Positions 39,868-50,366 of a stretch of DNA of 64,000 nt are shown here, one piece after another (positions within the stretch are counted from its first letter, which is position 1; each line of letters opens with the position of its first letter). The notes beneath the pieces were generated by a model. That model ran no database searches and was not told where the DNA came from. It worked only from the letters and a program-made list of their open reading frames with translations. The stretch spans positions 186,001 to 250,000 of the forward strand of contig JARGXX010000120.1 in NCBI GenBank assembly GCA_030374765.1. The letters run 5' to 3'. The DNA comes from Agarophyton chilense (taxonomy: Eukaryota > Rhodophyta > Florideophyceae > Gracilariales > Gracilariaceae). The translations under genes were made by a program, and so were the position numbers.

Positions 39868-42507
39868 ATGGCCTGCGCAGGAATCGACTTCGGCGCCCGG
39901 AACGCCGTCGTCGCCATTGCTCGCCGCGGTGGCATCGACATTTGCTGCAATGAAGTTTCCAACAGAGCTACGCCCACCACCGTCTCTTTCCTTGGAAACG
40001 AGCGCCACATTGGCGAATCCGGGGCTACAATCGCCGCTCAGAACGCCAAGAATACCGTCTCGTACCTGCAGCGCCTGCTTGGCGTCCCGTTTGCCTCCGC
40101 CTTCGCTGCTGAGGAGGCTAAGCGCCTCACGTGCAAAGCCATGGCTGACCCGTCCGCTGGTTGCACTGCTGCCACAGTCTCGTACTCTGCACTCGACGGT
40201 CCAGAAGTGACTCAGCACATGTTCACATTTGAGGCGCTCACAGCTATGTTGCTCACAAATCTCATGGCCACTGCTTCCGATGAATATAAAGCTCCCGTGA
40301 AAGACTTGGTAATTTCCGTCCCGTCTTACTACACCGAGGGGCAACGTCGCGCTGTTTTAAATGCTGCCGCCATCGCCGACTATAATGTGCTGCGTGTCGT
40401 CAACGAGCACGCCGCCATCGCCCTGTCGTACGGTATCTTCCGCACAAAACAGCTGCCAGAGAAAGATCCGATAAAGGTTGCCTTTGTCGATGTCGGCGAA
40501 GCCGCCACCACCGTGTGTGTTGCCGCTTTTACCAATTCAAGATGCGATATCATCTCTGTGGCCACCGACCCTAACCTTGGTGGTCGTAATCTTGACGATA
40601 TACTCGTCAACAAGTTTGCCGCCGAATTCAAGACCAAGCACTCAATCGACGTTCTCTCCAAGCCGAAACCGGCCGCCCGTTTGCGAAAGGACTGTGAGAA
40701 GATGAAAAAGGTTTTATCCACAAACGCCCATGCACCTCTCAACATAGAATGTATCATGAATGATGTCGATGTCAGCAGCTCAATGAAGAGAGATGACTTT
40801 GAAGCTCTCGCCGAACCGCTGGTGGCGCAGTTGCGTGCTGTATGCCAGAAGGCTCTGAAGGGTGCGAATCTGAAATCTGGAGAAAAACTTTTTGCTGTTG
40901 AAATCGTTGGCGGCAGCACGCGTGTCCCTTCTTTCAAAGCAGCCATCGCGGACGTCTTCACTCCCGTTGGCGCCAAACTTAGCACCACTCTGAACGCCGA
41001 CGAATGCATTGCGAGGGGTTGTGCTCTCATGAGCGCCATGCTCTCTCCTGCGTTCCGCGTTCGCGACTACGATGTCAGAGATATCGCCACGGACGCCTTG
41101 GATGCGGAGAAGCTGTTCACCGATGAAACCCCAGCTGAGAAGATCACTCTTGTTCCTGAAGGCAATTCGCTTCCGTGTTTAAAAGCTATGACTTTCAAGT
41201 CGCCGGGTCCTCTTACTGTCAAAATCCGGTACAGTAGGCCTGAGACCCTTCCATTTGGATCTGAAGCACCCGACGTGTGTGCTTATCTTCTCGATGCCCC
41301 GGTCGATCCCGATGCCAAAGTCCGAGCCAAAATTCGTGTCACTGCCAACGGTACGGTCGAGCTGGCAAGCACACAGCTGATGAAGGAAGTTGAGGTTGAG
41401 GAAGAGGTAGTGGTCAAACCACCGACTCCTCCTGAAACTTCTAACGGTCCTAAATCAGCCGACGTCCCGATGCCGGATGCTAATAAAGAGGCAGGCGACA
41501 AAGATGCGGATATGCAAGATGCACCCGGTGGTGATAAAAGCAGCGAGGCTCCGCTAAAACCCACGGATCAAGAGTCGAAGCCCCTGAATGGGAGCGCTGA
41601 GGTCGAGGAACAAGCTTCTGCACCAACTCCGATGGAAGAAACACCGGTTGCTCCTGTAGTCAAGAAGCAAATGGTGAAGAAGATGAAGACGACAGACTTG
41701 CATGTCACTCCTCTACCTGGAATCGGGTATTCTTTCACACTTGATCAAATCACGATTGCAACTGAGAAAGAAGCTCAGATGCGAGCCAATGACCTGTACA
41801 TCAAAGAGCGCTCAGAAGCCATGAACTCATTGGAAGCATATGTATATGACTTGCGCAGTCGAATCGATGCATATGGCGACCTGAAAGATTTCGGCCCTCA
41901 ATCCTTGCGTCAAGAGTTGAAGACCGATTTAGATGAAGCCGAGAACTGGATTTATTCAGATGAGGGCGATGCCGCATCGAAAAGCGCGTTTGTGGAAAGA
42001 AAATCTGCTCTGCAACAGAAAGCTCGACCGCTTTTGCATCGCAAGAAAGAATTCGAGGAACGACCTGTTCGTATTAATGTCTTGGAAGCTTCAATCGACA
42101 ACTACAAGAAGATTTTAGTTCCTGGAGTTGAAGATTATGCGCACATCAGCGAAGACAAGAAGAAAACTGCTCAAAAATGTCTCGAAGGTGCATCAGTGTG
42201 GCTATCCCAGGAGAAAGCCAAACAAAACAAACTTGCGAAAGATGTCGATCCGGCTCTGACATGTGAAGCTCTAAATGCGAAGTTTGGCGAGGTTGATTCC
42301 ATCTGCAAGCCAATAATGCAGACTCCAAAACCTAAGCCAAAGGTTGAGGAACCAAGTGAAGACTCGAAGACAGACAAGCAATCAGCCGAAGCCCATCCAG
42401 AACAGAATGGTATGGAAACTGAGAAGCCGGGATCAACGGGAAACGTAGAGACGGGAGACGGGACAATGGAAGTGGAGGAGCCGATCGTAGAAGCTCCCAC
42501 TTCGTAA
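39868..42507 (+). CDS. HSP110/SSE-type chaperone (HSP70 superfamily)
   Basis: The 879-residue intronless protein has an HSP70-type ATPase domain (about 1-385) beginning ACAGIDFGARNAVVA, with phosphate-binding blocks VAFVDVGEAATTV and EIVGGSTRVPSF. A beta domain (about 395-505) is followed by an acidic Pro-rich insertion of about 90 residues (about 510-600) and a long helical domain to the end. The long acidic loop and extended C-terminus separate HSP110 from true HSP70. These proteins act as nucleotide exchange factors for cytosolic HSP70 and hold unfolded proteins. The tail ends without a KDEL-like signal, so it is cytosolic or nuclear. Confidence 0.92.
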   Translation: MACAGIDFGARNAVVAIARRGGIDICCNEVSNRATPTTVSFLGNERHIGESGATIAAQNAKNTVSYLQRLLGVPFASAFAAEEAKRLTCKAMADPSAGCTAATVSYSALDGPEVTQHMFTFEALTAMLLTNLMATASDEYKAPVKDLVISVPSYYTEGQRRAVLNAAAIADYNVLRVVNEHAAIALSYGIFRTKQLPEKDPIKVAFVDVGEAATTVCVAAFTNSRCDIISVATDPNLGGRNLDDILVNKFAAEFKTKHSIDVLSKPKPAARLRKDCEKMKKVLSTNAHAPLNIECIMNDVDVSSSMKRDDFEALAEPLVAQLRAVCQKALKGANLKSGEKLFAVEIVGGSTRVPSFKAAIADVFTPVGAKLSTTLNADECIARGCALMSAMLSPAFRVRDYDVRDIATDALDAEKLFTDETPAEKITLVPEGNSLPCLKAMTFKSPGPLTVKIRYSRPETLPFGSEAPDVCAYLLDAPVDPDAKVRAKIRVTANGTVELASTQLMKEVEVEEEVVVKPPTPPETSNGPKSADVPMPDANKEAGDKDADMQDAPGGDKSSEAPLKPTDQESKPLNGSAEVEEQASAPTPMEETPVAPVVKKQMVKKMKTTDLHVTPLPGIGYSFTLDQITIATEKEAQMRANDLYIKERSEAMNSLEAYVYDLRSRIDAYGDLKDFGPQSLRQELKTDLDEAENWIYSDEGDAASKSAFVERKSALQQKARPLLHRKKEFEERPVRINVLEASIDNYKKILVPGVEDYAHISEDKKKTAQKCLEGASVWLSQEKAKQNKLAKDVDPALTCEALNAKFGEVDSICKPIMQTPKPKPKVEEPSEDSKTDKQSAEAHPEQNGMETEKPGSTGNVETGDGTMEVEEPIVEAPTS

Positions 42508-42993
42508 CAGGCAGAGCTTTTCGTTGTGTTTGAGTACAGTTGGACTTTGTGTGATGGAACGCCCCGACAACAACTTTTCTTCGCTTTATAGCACAAATCG
42601 AAGTTCATCGACTATGTACTCGCATTTCATTTTTGAAAAGGGTAATGGTATGTGGCACGCTCGGCCATTGGGTACGAAGACGACGTTGGGGTGCCGTTTT
42701 TTTGTTGCTAACTAGGGCTCGTGCGCACAATAAGTAAGGACAGCCCACACGATGTAGCCTGCCTTAAATGCATCATACGCTAGTAAATTAAATTGAGATA
42801 AAACCTTCTCCGACATGTACATCAGCTCCTTTCAGTTGTTACCATGTCATTCTGAAGACGTTGTGTGTACCCTTCCCCACCAGGGTAAGTTAGAAAACAG
42901 GGAGATGCGGGAAGTGTTAAAAAAAATACATTGATGCTAATCCGCTTAGATTATACAAAGGGCATTAGATCAACAGATTTACCTCTCACATGA
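42508..42993. other. Region after HSP110
   Basis: It likely holds the 3' UTR of HSP110 and AT-rich spacer up to the MITE-like element. No gene is recognised. Confidence 0.5.
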
Positions 42994-43009
42994 GGGCCGT
43001 TCTTAACAA

Positions 43010-43062
43010 GCGTGAACGAGCGTGAACGTGAATGAGCGTGAACGTGAATGAGCGTGAACGAA
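43010..43062. repeat. Short tandem repeat, GAGCGTGAACGTGAAT type
   Basis: About three to four variants of a 10-16 bp unit built from GCGTGAAC and GTGAAT lie directly inside the left terminal repeat of the MITE-like element, as subterminal repeats often do. Confidence 0.75.
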
Positions 43063-43607
43063 TATTTTGATTTTTTAAGAATTGCGTACAGTAAATTAAC
43101 GTCTGTAAGAAGCATTCAGAGCTAGTTTACAGACATCGGGCCACATTCCATTTCTCTTAATGTGCATCGTGTTTGCATTGCATACTTTGAAATGGCTTCA
43201 TTAAAAGCGATGTCGTAGTATTGGGATGAGAAATTCTGTTTGGGCTTAGTTTATGCTGCGGTGGGTTACTGATCGTTCAAAAACAGAACCGTGTCCTTTT
43301 TGGGACATGTTTGGTGTAAGGTGCGGAGGTGGTGCGAGAAAACGCAATGTGCAGGAACCGGCTGGTTATAGGTTGAGATGCGGTGCAAGGTTGATCCAAA
43401 CATTTATTGGCCTGGGCACCAAAGCAAGTTTCGGTAATATGCACTGCATAGATGGTGGTCCACTTCGACATATTTCCGGGATTTGATGCCTCCACAACTG
43501 CGCATTCCCATTACAGTCAGGAACATATAAGAAAACATACTACTCTTTCTGTGCAAAAGTCAAAACTTTTTAATTGACCAATTATATGGTGCCACCTGTC
43601 CTTCACG

Positions 43608-43630
43608 CGTGGATTCACGGTGAATCCACG
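43608..43630. repeat. Hairpin with 11-bp perfect arms
   Basis: CGTGGATTCAC and its exact inverse are separated by one base. The hairpin sits directly inside the right terminal repeat of the MITE-like element. Confidence 0.75.
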
Positions 43631-43680
43631 ATTGTTAAGAACCGGCCTGACATGAACAAAGCGGTCGAGGAGAAGAAAAA

Positions 43681-44045
43681 TATTATAGAATTTATGTTTA
43701 ACTGATTAGCATGCTTTTTTCTATATTAGAACATAAAACATTTTTTGGGTGCGAAAACAGTGGTTGCTGTTGTGTCACACACAGGTGCGACGTGGTTAGG
43801 GCTAGCTCGTCACGCCTCGAATTCGAACCTGGGCGTGCGGGTCCAGTCTCTTTTAGCCCTTAAGACCCGTCGAATGGTAGAGGAACGGAAGTGAAAAAAC
43901 GCAGAACGTATTTTGCTGAAATACGCGCCTCCAAACTTGCACTCTAAAACATTGTTTTAAAGCTGTTCATGAAGCAGAACTATCTTTCAAAAAATAATCA
44001 ATTTCGAGCAGTCGTTCCGTTTGAATAGAACCTAGTGTCTACACG
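43681..44045 (+). repeat. Dispersed tRNA-like repeat, uninterrupted copy
   Basis: This copy matches the two halves at 25796-25638 and 18829-18655 in order and without the copia element. It includes an A-box-like block (GTGGTTAGGGC), a B-box-like block (ATTCGAACC) and a run of four T, which would suit RNA polymerase III, although the tRNA arms do not pair. Its 3' part corresponds to the start of the transposase-like relic at 18733, here with stops. Confidence 0.75.
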
Positions 44046-44075
44046 CCTGGCAGATTGGCCTAACATGAGGCCTGC
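44037..44075 (-). repeat. Palindrome-containing dispersed motif, copy 3
   Basis: Read on the minus strand, GGCCTCATGTTAGGCC is followed by a stretch ending TAGACACTAG, resembling 25965-26000 and 48421-48456. The palindrome is imperfect in this copy. Confidence 0.5.
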
Positions 44076-44537
44076 TTAGCCTTATATGAAGCCAGTTCTA
44101 CTTTCCGAAAAAATAGTAAAAATCGCTGGCTTCCATACTGCAGTGGCGTATTCAATTTTCTAAAAAAAAATTTTTCTAACCATGTTTCTTCTGCTTTAAA
44201 TTACGCTTTTTAGACATTTTCTTCAGTAACACTAGCTGGATGGTTTCACGACCGCTTGGAGAGTGATAAAAAAAGGGTTCAAACCTCGCTGAGTTCAGTG
44301 TAACTCGAAAACTTCTAAGAGAGCTCGACTAGTTCTAGCAATTATTATGGTCCAAGAACGCATTTGAGTTCCCTTGAACAGCAGACCTATGAGGTGACAT
44401 CTGCTAAAGTGATTGTTTTGTCTGGGACCATAATATATCGAGCAAGTTGAATAACGCGAATTGACTTACTAGGAGGCTTAACGTAATTTGAACGATTCCT
44501 TTATATTTTAAAAAATGCCTCTACAAAGCCTTAAAAA
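44046..44537. other. Gene-poor AT-rich spacer
   Basis: No gene is recognised. Several poly-A and poly-T runs occur, and the stretch ends with the AAAAA target copy of the solo LTR. Confidence 0.45.
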
Positions 44538-45450
44538 TGTAGAGCAACGCCCAGTCAGGGCATACTTGAAGATGCAACTCATAGAATGAGGATTGAACCG
44601 TCCGAGGGTTATGATTATGATCCCCTCTAAGGTGTGCTGAGGTGGCACTGTTTTCCGGTTATATTTCGCCTATAAGAAAAAATCGGATGGCCCATGGTTG
44701 GATTGGCCCCGTGATACACGTGGCTTAATTTTGGCACCGAATTTCGGATATTTGTAGAACGTCGGACTTTTGGGTCCTGGCAGTGGGATCTCCACGTGTA
44801 TGGCCCTGAGCAGGGGTGCACTACTGTAGAATTTAGTTAGTGGGCCCTACTTAGGGAGGCGAGATCTGACAGTCCGAGCTCAGAGTAAATGACAACCAAG
44901 TTTGGTATTCGATACCTTTAGAGGTTCTTCGTCGCCATCGTTTCGGCCTTATAACCCGGAACGGGCTCTGGTTAGCAACGCCTGCGTAGGGACACGACTC
45001 CACTTGGAGAGTGCCCACGTTTGGGTTCCGTGCAACCACCCGCTTGGGAACGCTCAGACGACCTGCGTGCACGATACCCCGTGGGGGTTCTGCTTACTTG
45101 TTGCGTGCTTTTTGTGTTTCCTTTCGAGGACAGGTTTTCGCCCCTGTATTGGGTTTCTTTTGTTGTTTCGCCCCTTTTCTGGTTCTCGGGTCCGGTGCCT
45201 GTTAGTGCCCGACCCTCGCCCCGTTTTTCCTCTTCGCCGGATTTTCCCCCATTCTTTGGGATACCCATACCCATTCCCGATCCAACGGTTTCTACCCCTC
45301 ACCTCCGTCGGTACTGCCGGAATCTCCCGTGGGAGTTACACCCCACACTACGGGTGGAACGGAGGGCTCTGTCTCTGAGTCTGCCTCCCCCCAGGGAGCA
45401 AGGCTTCGAACACCTTGAGAGCACTTCCCGTCGCCGGGTTTTGCTCCACA
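44538..45450. mobile_element. Solo LTR, 913 bp
   Basis: The unit starts TGTAGAGCA and ends TGCTCCACA, an inverted pair with one mismatch and the TG...CA termini of LTRs. AAAAA flanks both ends (44533-44537 and 45451-45455). No internal retrotransposon region follows, so the element was removed by LTR-LTR recombination. It is unrelated by eye to the two full elements here. Its T/C-rich middle resembles transcribed LTR U3/R regions, which would read left to right. Confidence 0.65.
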
Positions 45451-46231
45451 AAAAATGCATGTTGACACACCACCATCAATGTTGTTGACTAAATGTTGTT
45501 CTAAATGTGATGAATGTCACGCAGATGATCTATAAAACACTCACGACCTGTTCCACTGTGAGATATATAAACAGCCATATTATTGTTTTTTGCATTCTGA
45601 ACAAACAAATTTGTATTTTTAAGTAGTTTTGCAGACTTTTTATCGTCGTTTTTTATGTTTGAGACGTCAAATATCCATCCAATTTTCTTCTTGTTTGGTT
45701 GGTTTCCATTTAATGAATGCTGGTACCAGCCATATATGGGTTTTGTATTTCATCTTTCTCCTTACATTTTCTTATCATAGTTCGAATAGCATCCCAATTG
45801 TTATTTATTAATCCGTCTGCGAGATTACAATAGAAACTATGCGGTGTAAGATTCAATGGGTTTTCGTATTCACCCTTCTAAAGATTCCAAGCATAAACCA
45901 CGCACATTGTCAGCAAAGACGTATTCACTCTGAAAGACTATTCTTTCACTTCAAACATTTTTTCCATATTTAGATCATCTTGGCGTGACCTATTTTACAC
46001 ATCAATTCCTGAAATAAAAGAATTGTACTCCTCTTAAACCTCTGGAATAGCAATAGAAATCGGATTTTTCTTTCTTATTCCATCAGTTGTCCTCCTTTTT
46101 TCACGAGAAATGAGAGTTCCTGGTTGGGTCCTGCTACAAGTTCTAATGAAAAAATTCTACTCACCGTATACCCAGAGCACAGACATCATCTTTCGATCCA
46201 ATTCAGGCAGTTCTGCGACCATTGACACGTG
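45451..46231. other. Gene-poor spacer
   Basis: No recognisable gene; only short frames. It is AT-rich and leads into the end of the piggyBac-like relic. Confidence 0.45.
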
Positions 46232-47461
46232 CTAACTTCGTGCCGTCATCTTCAGTTTAGAAGAATGTTTCATAAGAAACCTTTTGGTGTCTGTTTTTAC
46301 AAACCCAATAAATCGCATCTTTATAGTTGAATGTTCTTTGGCTCTTTCAACAGATGGAAAATATGAATCGGCACGAACTTTTCGATCAGTCGCGAACCAA
46401 TTTTCAACGAGTCTCATTAAAACAACTGTTCCATGCGCATGTTCTGATTCAAAAGGCTGTATATCTCGTTGTCTAGATCCCATCGCGATTTATGTTTCGA
46501 AAACAATTCCACTTCTTCCACAACACACTGTCGCATAGTGGCAAACGGTTTGACCTTTGAGGTTGTCGATATACTACACTGACCTTGTAGGTGATGGATG
46601 CGAGGTATCATCGGCCTCGCAGCTCCGGGCGAGCTACCATCTAGGTGTTATCAGGCACGTGTATTGTTGACATGTACCTTCTGGTTGAGTAATTATTAGT
46701 AATTGTAATTGAAATTATATTTATTTTAGTACTGTAGTGGAGTGACCACCTGGCACTGTAGCCCGTGCTGGCCATTTCTCTGGCACTACGTCAGAGACCG
46801 TGCCTTGCTGGCACCTCCCGGGTGATCTGGAGAGTGCAGTCCACTGCATATAGAGAACTGCACCTCCCCCATCATATTCTGATAAAGACAGGCATCACTT
46901 GGGTTACGACTATACCTTTTGGTTCATTGTTTCTCAAGTACCACACAGGCTTTCCCGCGCGTCAACTCCTACCATCGTTCACCTACACGGTATGGGCTTG
47001 TTGTCCCGCCGTTTGCCCCTGCGGGTTTTCACAGTTTCTTGTTACCATCGAGGTTTATCACGTCTCCCTTCTAAGGTTGAGCGTCAACACGCTCCATACG
47101 GTTGAGCTTCACTATGCTCTCGAGATAAGACAGTAGCATAACCCAGAGGTGATTGTACGACACACACTGTCTTCAATTCACAACCATCTTCAGGTTTCCT
47201 ATCAAGAGCAGTGTAGTGTGGATGTCTTAATTCAATCCAGTTCCGTCCAAGTCCATACCAACGTGACATACTTTTGTCTACGCACAAAGTGTGTAACGGA
47301 GTTAAGAAATTTTTCCGATGGTCACTTAAAGCTGTCACAAACTCTGAAACGCATGAACACCTGCACTGGTCTAATTTTTTATCGTTTTCAGAGCCACAAA
47401 AAAAGATAAATTGCTGTATATGGTCAAACGGATTCCATGACACGATCTTTCCGAGTTGCAA
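46232..47461 (-). pseudogene. piggyBac-like transposase relic, split by an insertion
   Basis: On the minus strand, 47461-47171 encodes VDKSMSRWYGLGRNWIE followed by TALDRKPEDGCELKT, the central DDE region of piggyBac-type enzymes (usually D-E-S-M). After a 630-bp insertion the family block CCGRSGIVFE resumes at about 46530, followed by HGTVVLMRLVENW, VRADSYFPSVERA and MRFIGFVKTDTKRF (46420-46260). Stops and a frame change interrupt the second half. Upstream sequence to about 48012 may be the rest of the gene but is too decayed to assign. The family cuts and pastes DNA at TTAA sites. Confidence 0.75.
46532..47161. mobile_element. 630-bp insertion in the piggyBac-like gene, 9-bp duplication
   Basis: ACACACTGT occurs at 46523-46531 and at 47162-47170. 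Removing one copy and the sequence between rejoins the transposase frame exactly, giving ELKTVCCGRSGIV where the family has a conserved Cys-Gly-Arg-Ser-Gly block. A 9-bp duplication is typical of Mutator-like elements. Terminal inverted repeats are weak (TCGCATAG against TCGTACAA), and AGGTG repeats at 46643 and 47147 hint at a nested piece. No protein is encoded. Confidence 0.6.
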
Positions 47462-48420
47462 AGACTCAATATTTTTAGAAAACGTGTCTTTAGACCAAAA
47501 TGTTCTTCTATTTGAAAACTCAAATCATGTCATTTACACAACTAACCCAACAACGTCATATTGTCATCTTCTATAGTTTGCTTTAGGCTGTTTTCTTCCA
47601 GCGGAGAGTTGGTAGATCGAACAATTCTTTCCAAATGAGCTACAGGAAACATCTAAATGAAAGAATCGTATGGAGAGAGTCTCTAAGGTGCATAAATGGC
47701 AGAGATAAAATCTCCAACAAGTTCCATGACTTTCCGTTAATTCATTTTCAATTGGCCATTCAGAGTCAAGGATACTGTTTTTATTGTCCATTTACTCGAA
47801 TAATATTTCACGAAGCTATCTTGCGTGTCACTTTTTGTCACAGGTGAATGGCTCAAAAAAATCATTGTGTGACTATGATCGCTATAAGTGGCAATATTTT
47901 GCTCTTCATTTTTCGAAACTTTAAAAGTAGTAGCAGCACCATTTACCTCTACGTTTAATTTTATGGCTTCGTGAGCAGTTTTCTGAACCTTGTCATGATT
48001 CTTGGCTTTCAAATTGCAAATTGTGAGATTGCATACTTTTTCGCAACCAGGTAACTCAAATTTTATAGTGAAAAATTTGTGTCTCCGATAATTATGACAT
48101 CAATGTCTACTTTTGTAACACTTTCGATGATTAGTTTTGTCTTTCATTGCGTGCCAGAAAAGAGTTTACAGTCGCTCTCTGATGCGATGAGACGTGCGCG
48201 GGTGCTTACTCTGTTTTCCAATACACGACGGGGATCTATAGATGATGACATATTTGATAAATTTTGAAAGAATGAAGTAAAAATATTGTTGTTTACCGGT
48301 TGTGGACGATCGTTCGTGTTCTTTGAGGTTGACGCCAGAAAAGAGAGTGTTGACAACGTCTAGGCACAAAAATTTAAGGAAATTGACAAAGGTTACAAGA
48401 ATTATCGATGTTGTAATTTT
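47462..48420. other. Probable decayed transposon sequence
   Basis: Minus-strand frames at 47791-47564 and 48012-47737 may be remains of the N-terminal part of the piggyBac-like gene, which lies just downstream of them on that strand. I see no motif that proves it. Confidence 0.35.
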
Positions 48421-48456
48421 GGCCTCATATGAGGCCAGTGGTCGTATAGACATTAG
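48421..48456 (+). repeat. Palindrome-containing dispersed motif, copy 2
   Basis: GGCCTCATATGAGGCC, a perfect 16-bp palindrome, is followed by AGTGGTCGTATAGACATTAG. The same arrangement is at 25965-26000 with a compensated change in the palindrome arms. Confidence 0.65.
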
Positions 48457-50366
48457 AAAACCACCCTCACGAAGGTTGCACTTCATTTATTTCTTCCCTC
48501 ACTATCTTAGAGCCTGGAGATGGCACAGAGCATTGTTACCTACGTATTCAAAAGTCGAGCTCCTTGCGAGAAAATTTGGCCATCACTGTCGTCATTTTCA
48601 TTTCAACTTCGTTAACTTGGTGTGCTTAGGACAAATAGTTAGCTTTTCCCTGGCTACGATCAGGAAGAGAGCATGAGTGGGTATCGTTCTAAATGGCTTT
48701 CAGAATACTCTTGAAGCAGTTTGCAAAACGGACTTGTAGAAGGTCGCTGTGTTGCAGCTTAGAGAAGCATGATATACCCAACACCAAAACGGCTTGGAAG
48801 GCTTTATTTCGTACGGTTGCTATCTATCTTACGTTTTATTTACGTTTCAATTCACCATTGCTGAGGAAGAACGATTATAGATCCCCCCCCCATCCCCCCA
48901 TTTTGGCAAATCGTACGACTCGATCATAAAACAACCGAAAACAAAAGCTTGCTTGCTCCGCCTTCCATCGATTGCCAAATTTTATTGTTCTTCTTGAGCA
49001 GTATTCAGCTGATGACTTCAAAGCAGTCGGATCAAAACAAAGAGCAATCTTGCACAGTCGCTTCCTCCACGATGTCCGATGCCTTTACTCCTGTTGCTGC
49101 GAATCTAATGGCAGCTTCTTATGCAACTTGGTTCTGACCTTTCGGGTCGTTCCACCCCATTTCTCTAAACGGTGATTTAATCATTGCCTTACGTCAACGA
49201 CCGGCGCTCAAGTTCTTATCGATAGCTTACTTGAGTCGACCGTTGCTCTGATCCGATTTAGCAAAGGTCTTGGTGCAACAGTCGTCACGAATTTAGAGCA
49301 CCTTCATCGACTAAGCTGTAGCACTTGTCCGTGCAACACTGTTGCATATGTCATCCGTTGATACGAGCAGTTCTTTCTATTGACAAAGAATTTTGCCAAG
49401 AGACGTTCGTCATCAACTCTTAATACTTGCGTAAGACGCTTGCTGAATGTGAGCTAAATCCTTTTAATATCCAAGTCTGACTTGCCCATCGAACGTTTTG
49501 AAAGACTGTTCGGCCGAGGGGATGTAGTCGTGGTCTGGGAAAGGTGGGAAAAGATTTTTTAGTGTATATCTCTGCTTTTTGTCATCCGTTCCGTTATTTT
49601 CTTGCACCAATATAAAAAGCAGAGGTATAGCTACAACCTTGGTTTTCAGCCGAGCTCAAACAGGCTTTAACTTCGGTGCATCCAAAGACCCATTTCGAGT
49701 ATTTGATATGGATTGCAACACATGTGTGGCTACGAAAAATAGTACGAACACATCTATGGCGTAAATCGTCTGATGTCACTTCAAGAACCATCCACAACAG
49801 TGTAGGTATATGGTGTAAAATTGGACAGCTACGTGCTTCTGCTTCAAGACGCAATTAAGAAATCTGACAGTAAGTTGTTGAAGATTATCTTCGTAAACTG
49901 GAGCCAATGCTTCTCAAAATTAGCACACGACCGTCGCTTATGGCAGCTCATTCCTCATGAGCCATACCAAAAGTGCTTTTCTAAAGCGTCGCAAAGGCGC
50001 TGGTGGCCATCTGACCTACGAGGCTTTCTGTACTCGACAGCCATACCCCGGCTTTGCCGCGAACTAACTTCATTCCGCAACTGTTTGTTAGATAAAGGAT
50101 ATGAACGGGAAGGTCGCGATTCAATTCAATCTGGCCGCACTACTTTTCAGAATCCAGTTTGTAAGTAATGAATGCTCATTAGAAGAAACGTTCATACAAA
50201 CTGCAGCCACATCCAGGGCAGCGAATACATTATGAAGACGAAAAACCCCTTCCGACCCTGTGCCTTTCTAAGTGTTCCAAATTTGATGGACTTTCCGAGA
50301 GCTACAAACCCGTGCAATCATGTTTTGAATCACTGTTTCCAGAATTTCCCCCCATACCCTCCTCCG
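48457..50366. other. Gene-poor stretch before the kinase gene
   Basis: Open frames up to 124 codons (for example 48302-48676 and 49821-50168 plus) carry no domain I recognise. A run of C near 48886 is notable. The last few hundred bases should be the 3' UTR of the kinase gene. Confidence 0.45.

Larger units (their letters stand above)
42994..43648. mobile_element. MITE-like element with terminal inverted repeats
   Basis: GGGCCGTTCTTAACAA at the left end (42994-43009) is the inverse of TTGTTAAGAACCGGCC at the right end (43632-43647), apart from one inserted base. The 655-bp body encodes nothing recognised. It contains a GAGCGTGAAC-type tandem repeat just inside the left end and a hairpin just inside the right. 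ACATGA occurs next to both ends and may be a target duplication. A short non-autonomous DNA transposon fits best. Confidence 0.55.

Noticed and set aside
39411-40344. Long minus-strand frames over the divergent promoter and HSP110 start
   Set aside because: They are antisense shadows of HSP110 coding sequence without domains.
44902-45488. 155-158 codon plus-strand frames
   Set aside because: They lie inside the solo LTR (44538-45450), are Pro/Phe/Cys-rich and have no domain.
46641-47145. A solo LTR starting TGTTATC and ending ATAACCCA inside the piggyBac-like gene
   Set aside because: The flanks do not duplicate. The wider borders 46532-47161 give a 9-bp duplication and restore the transposase frame.
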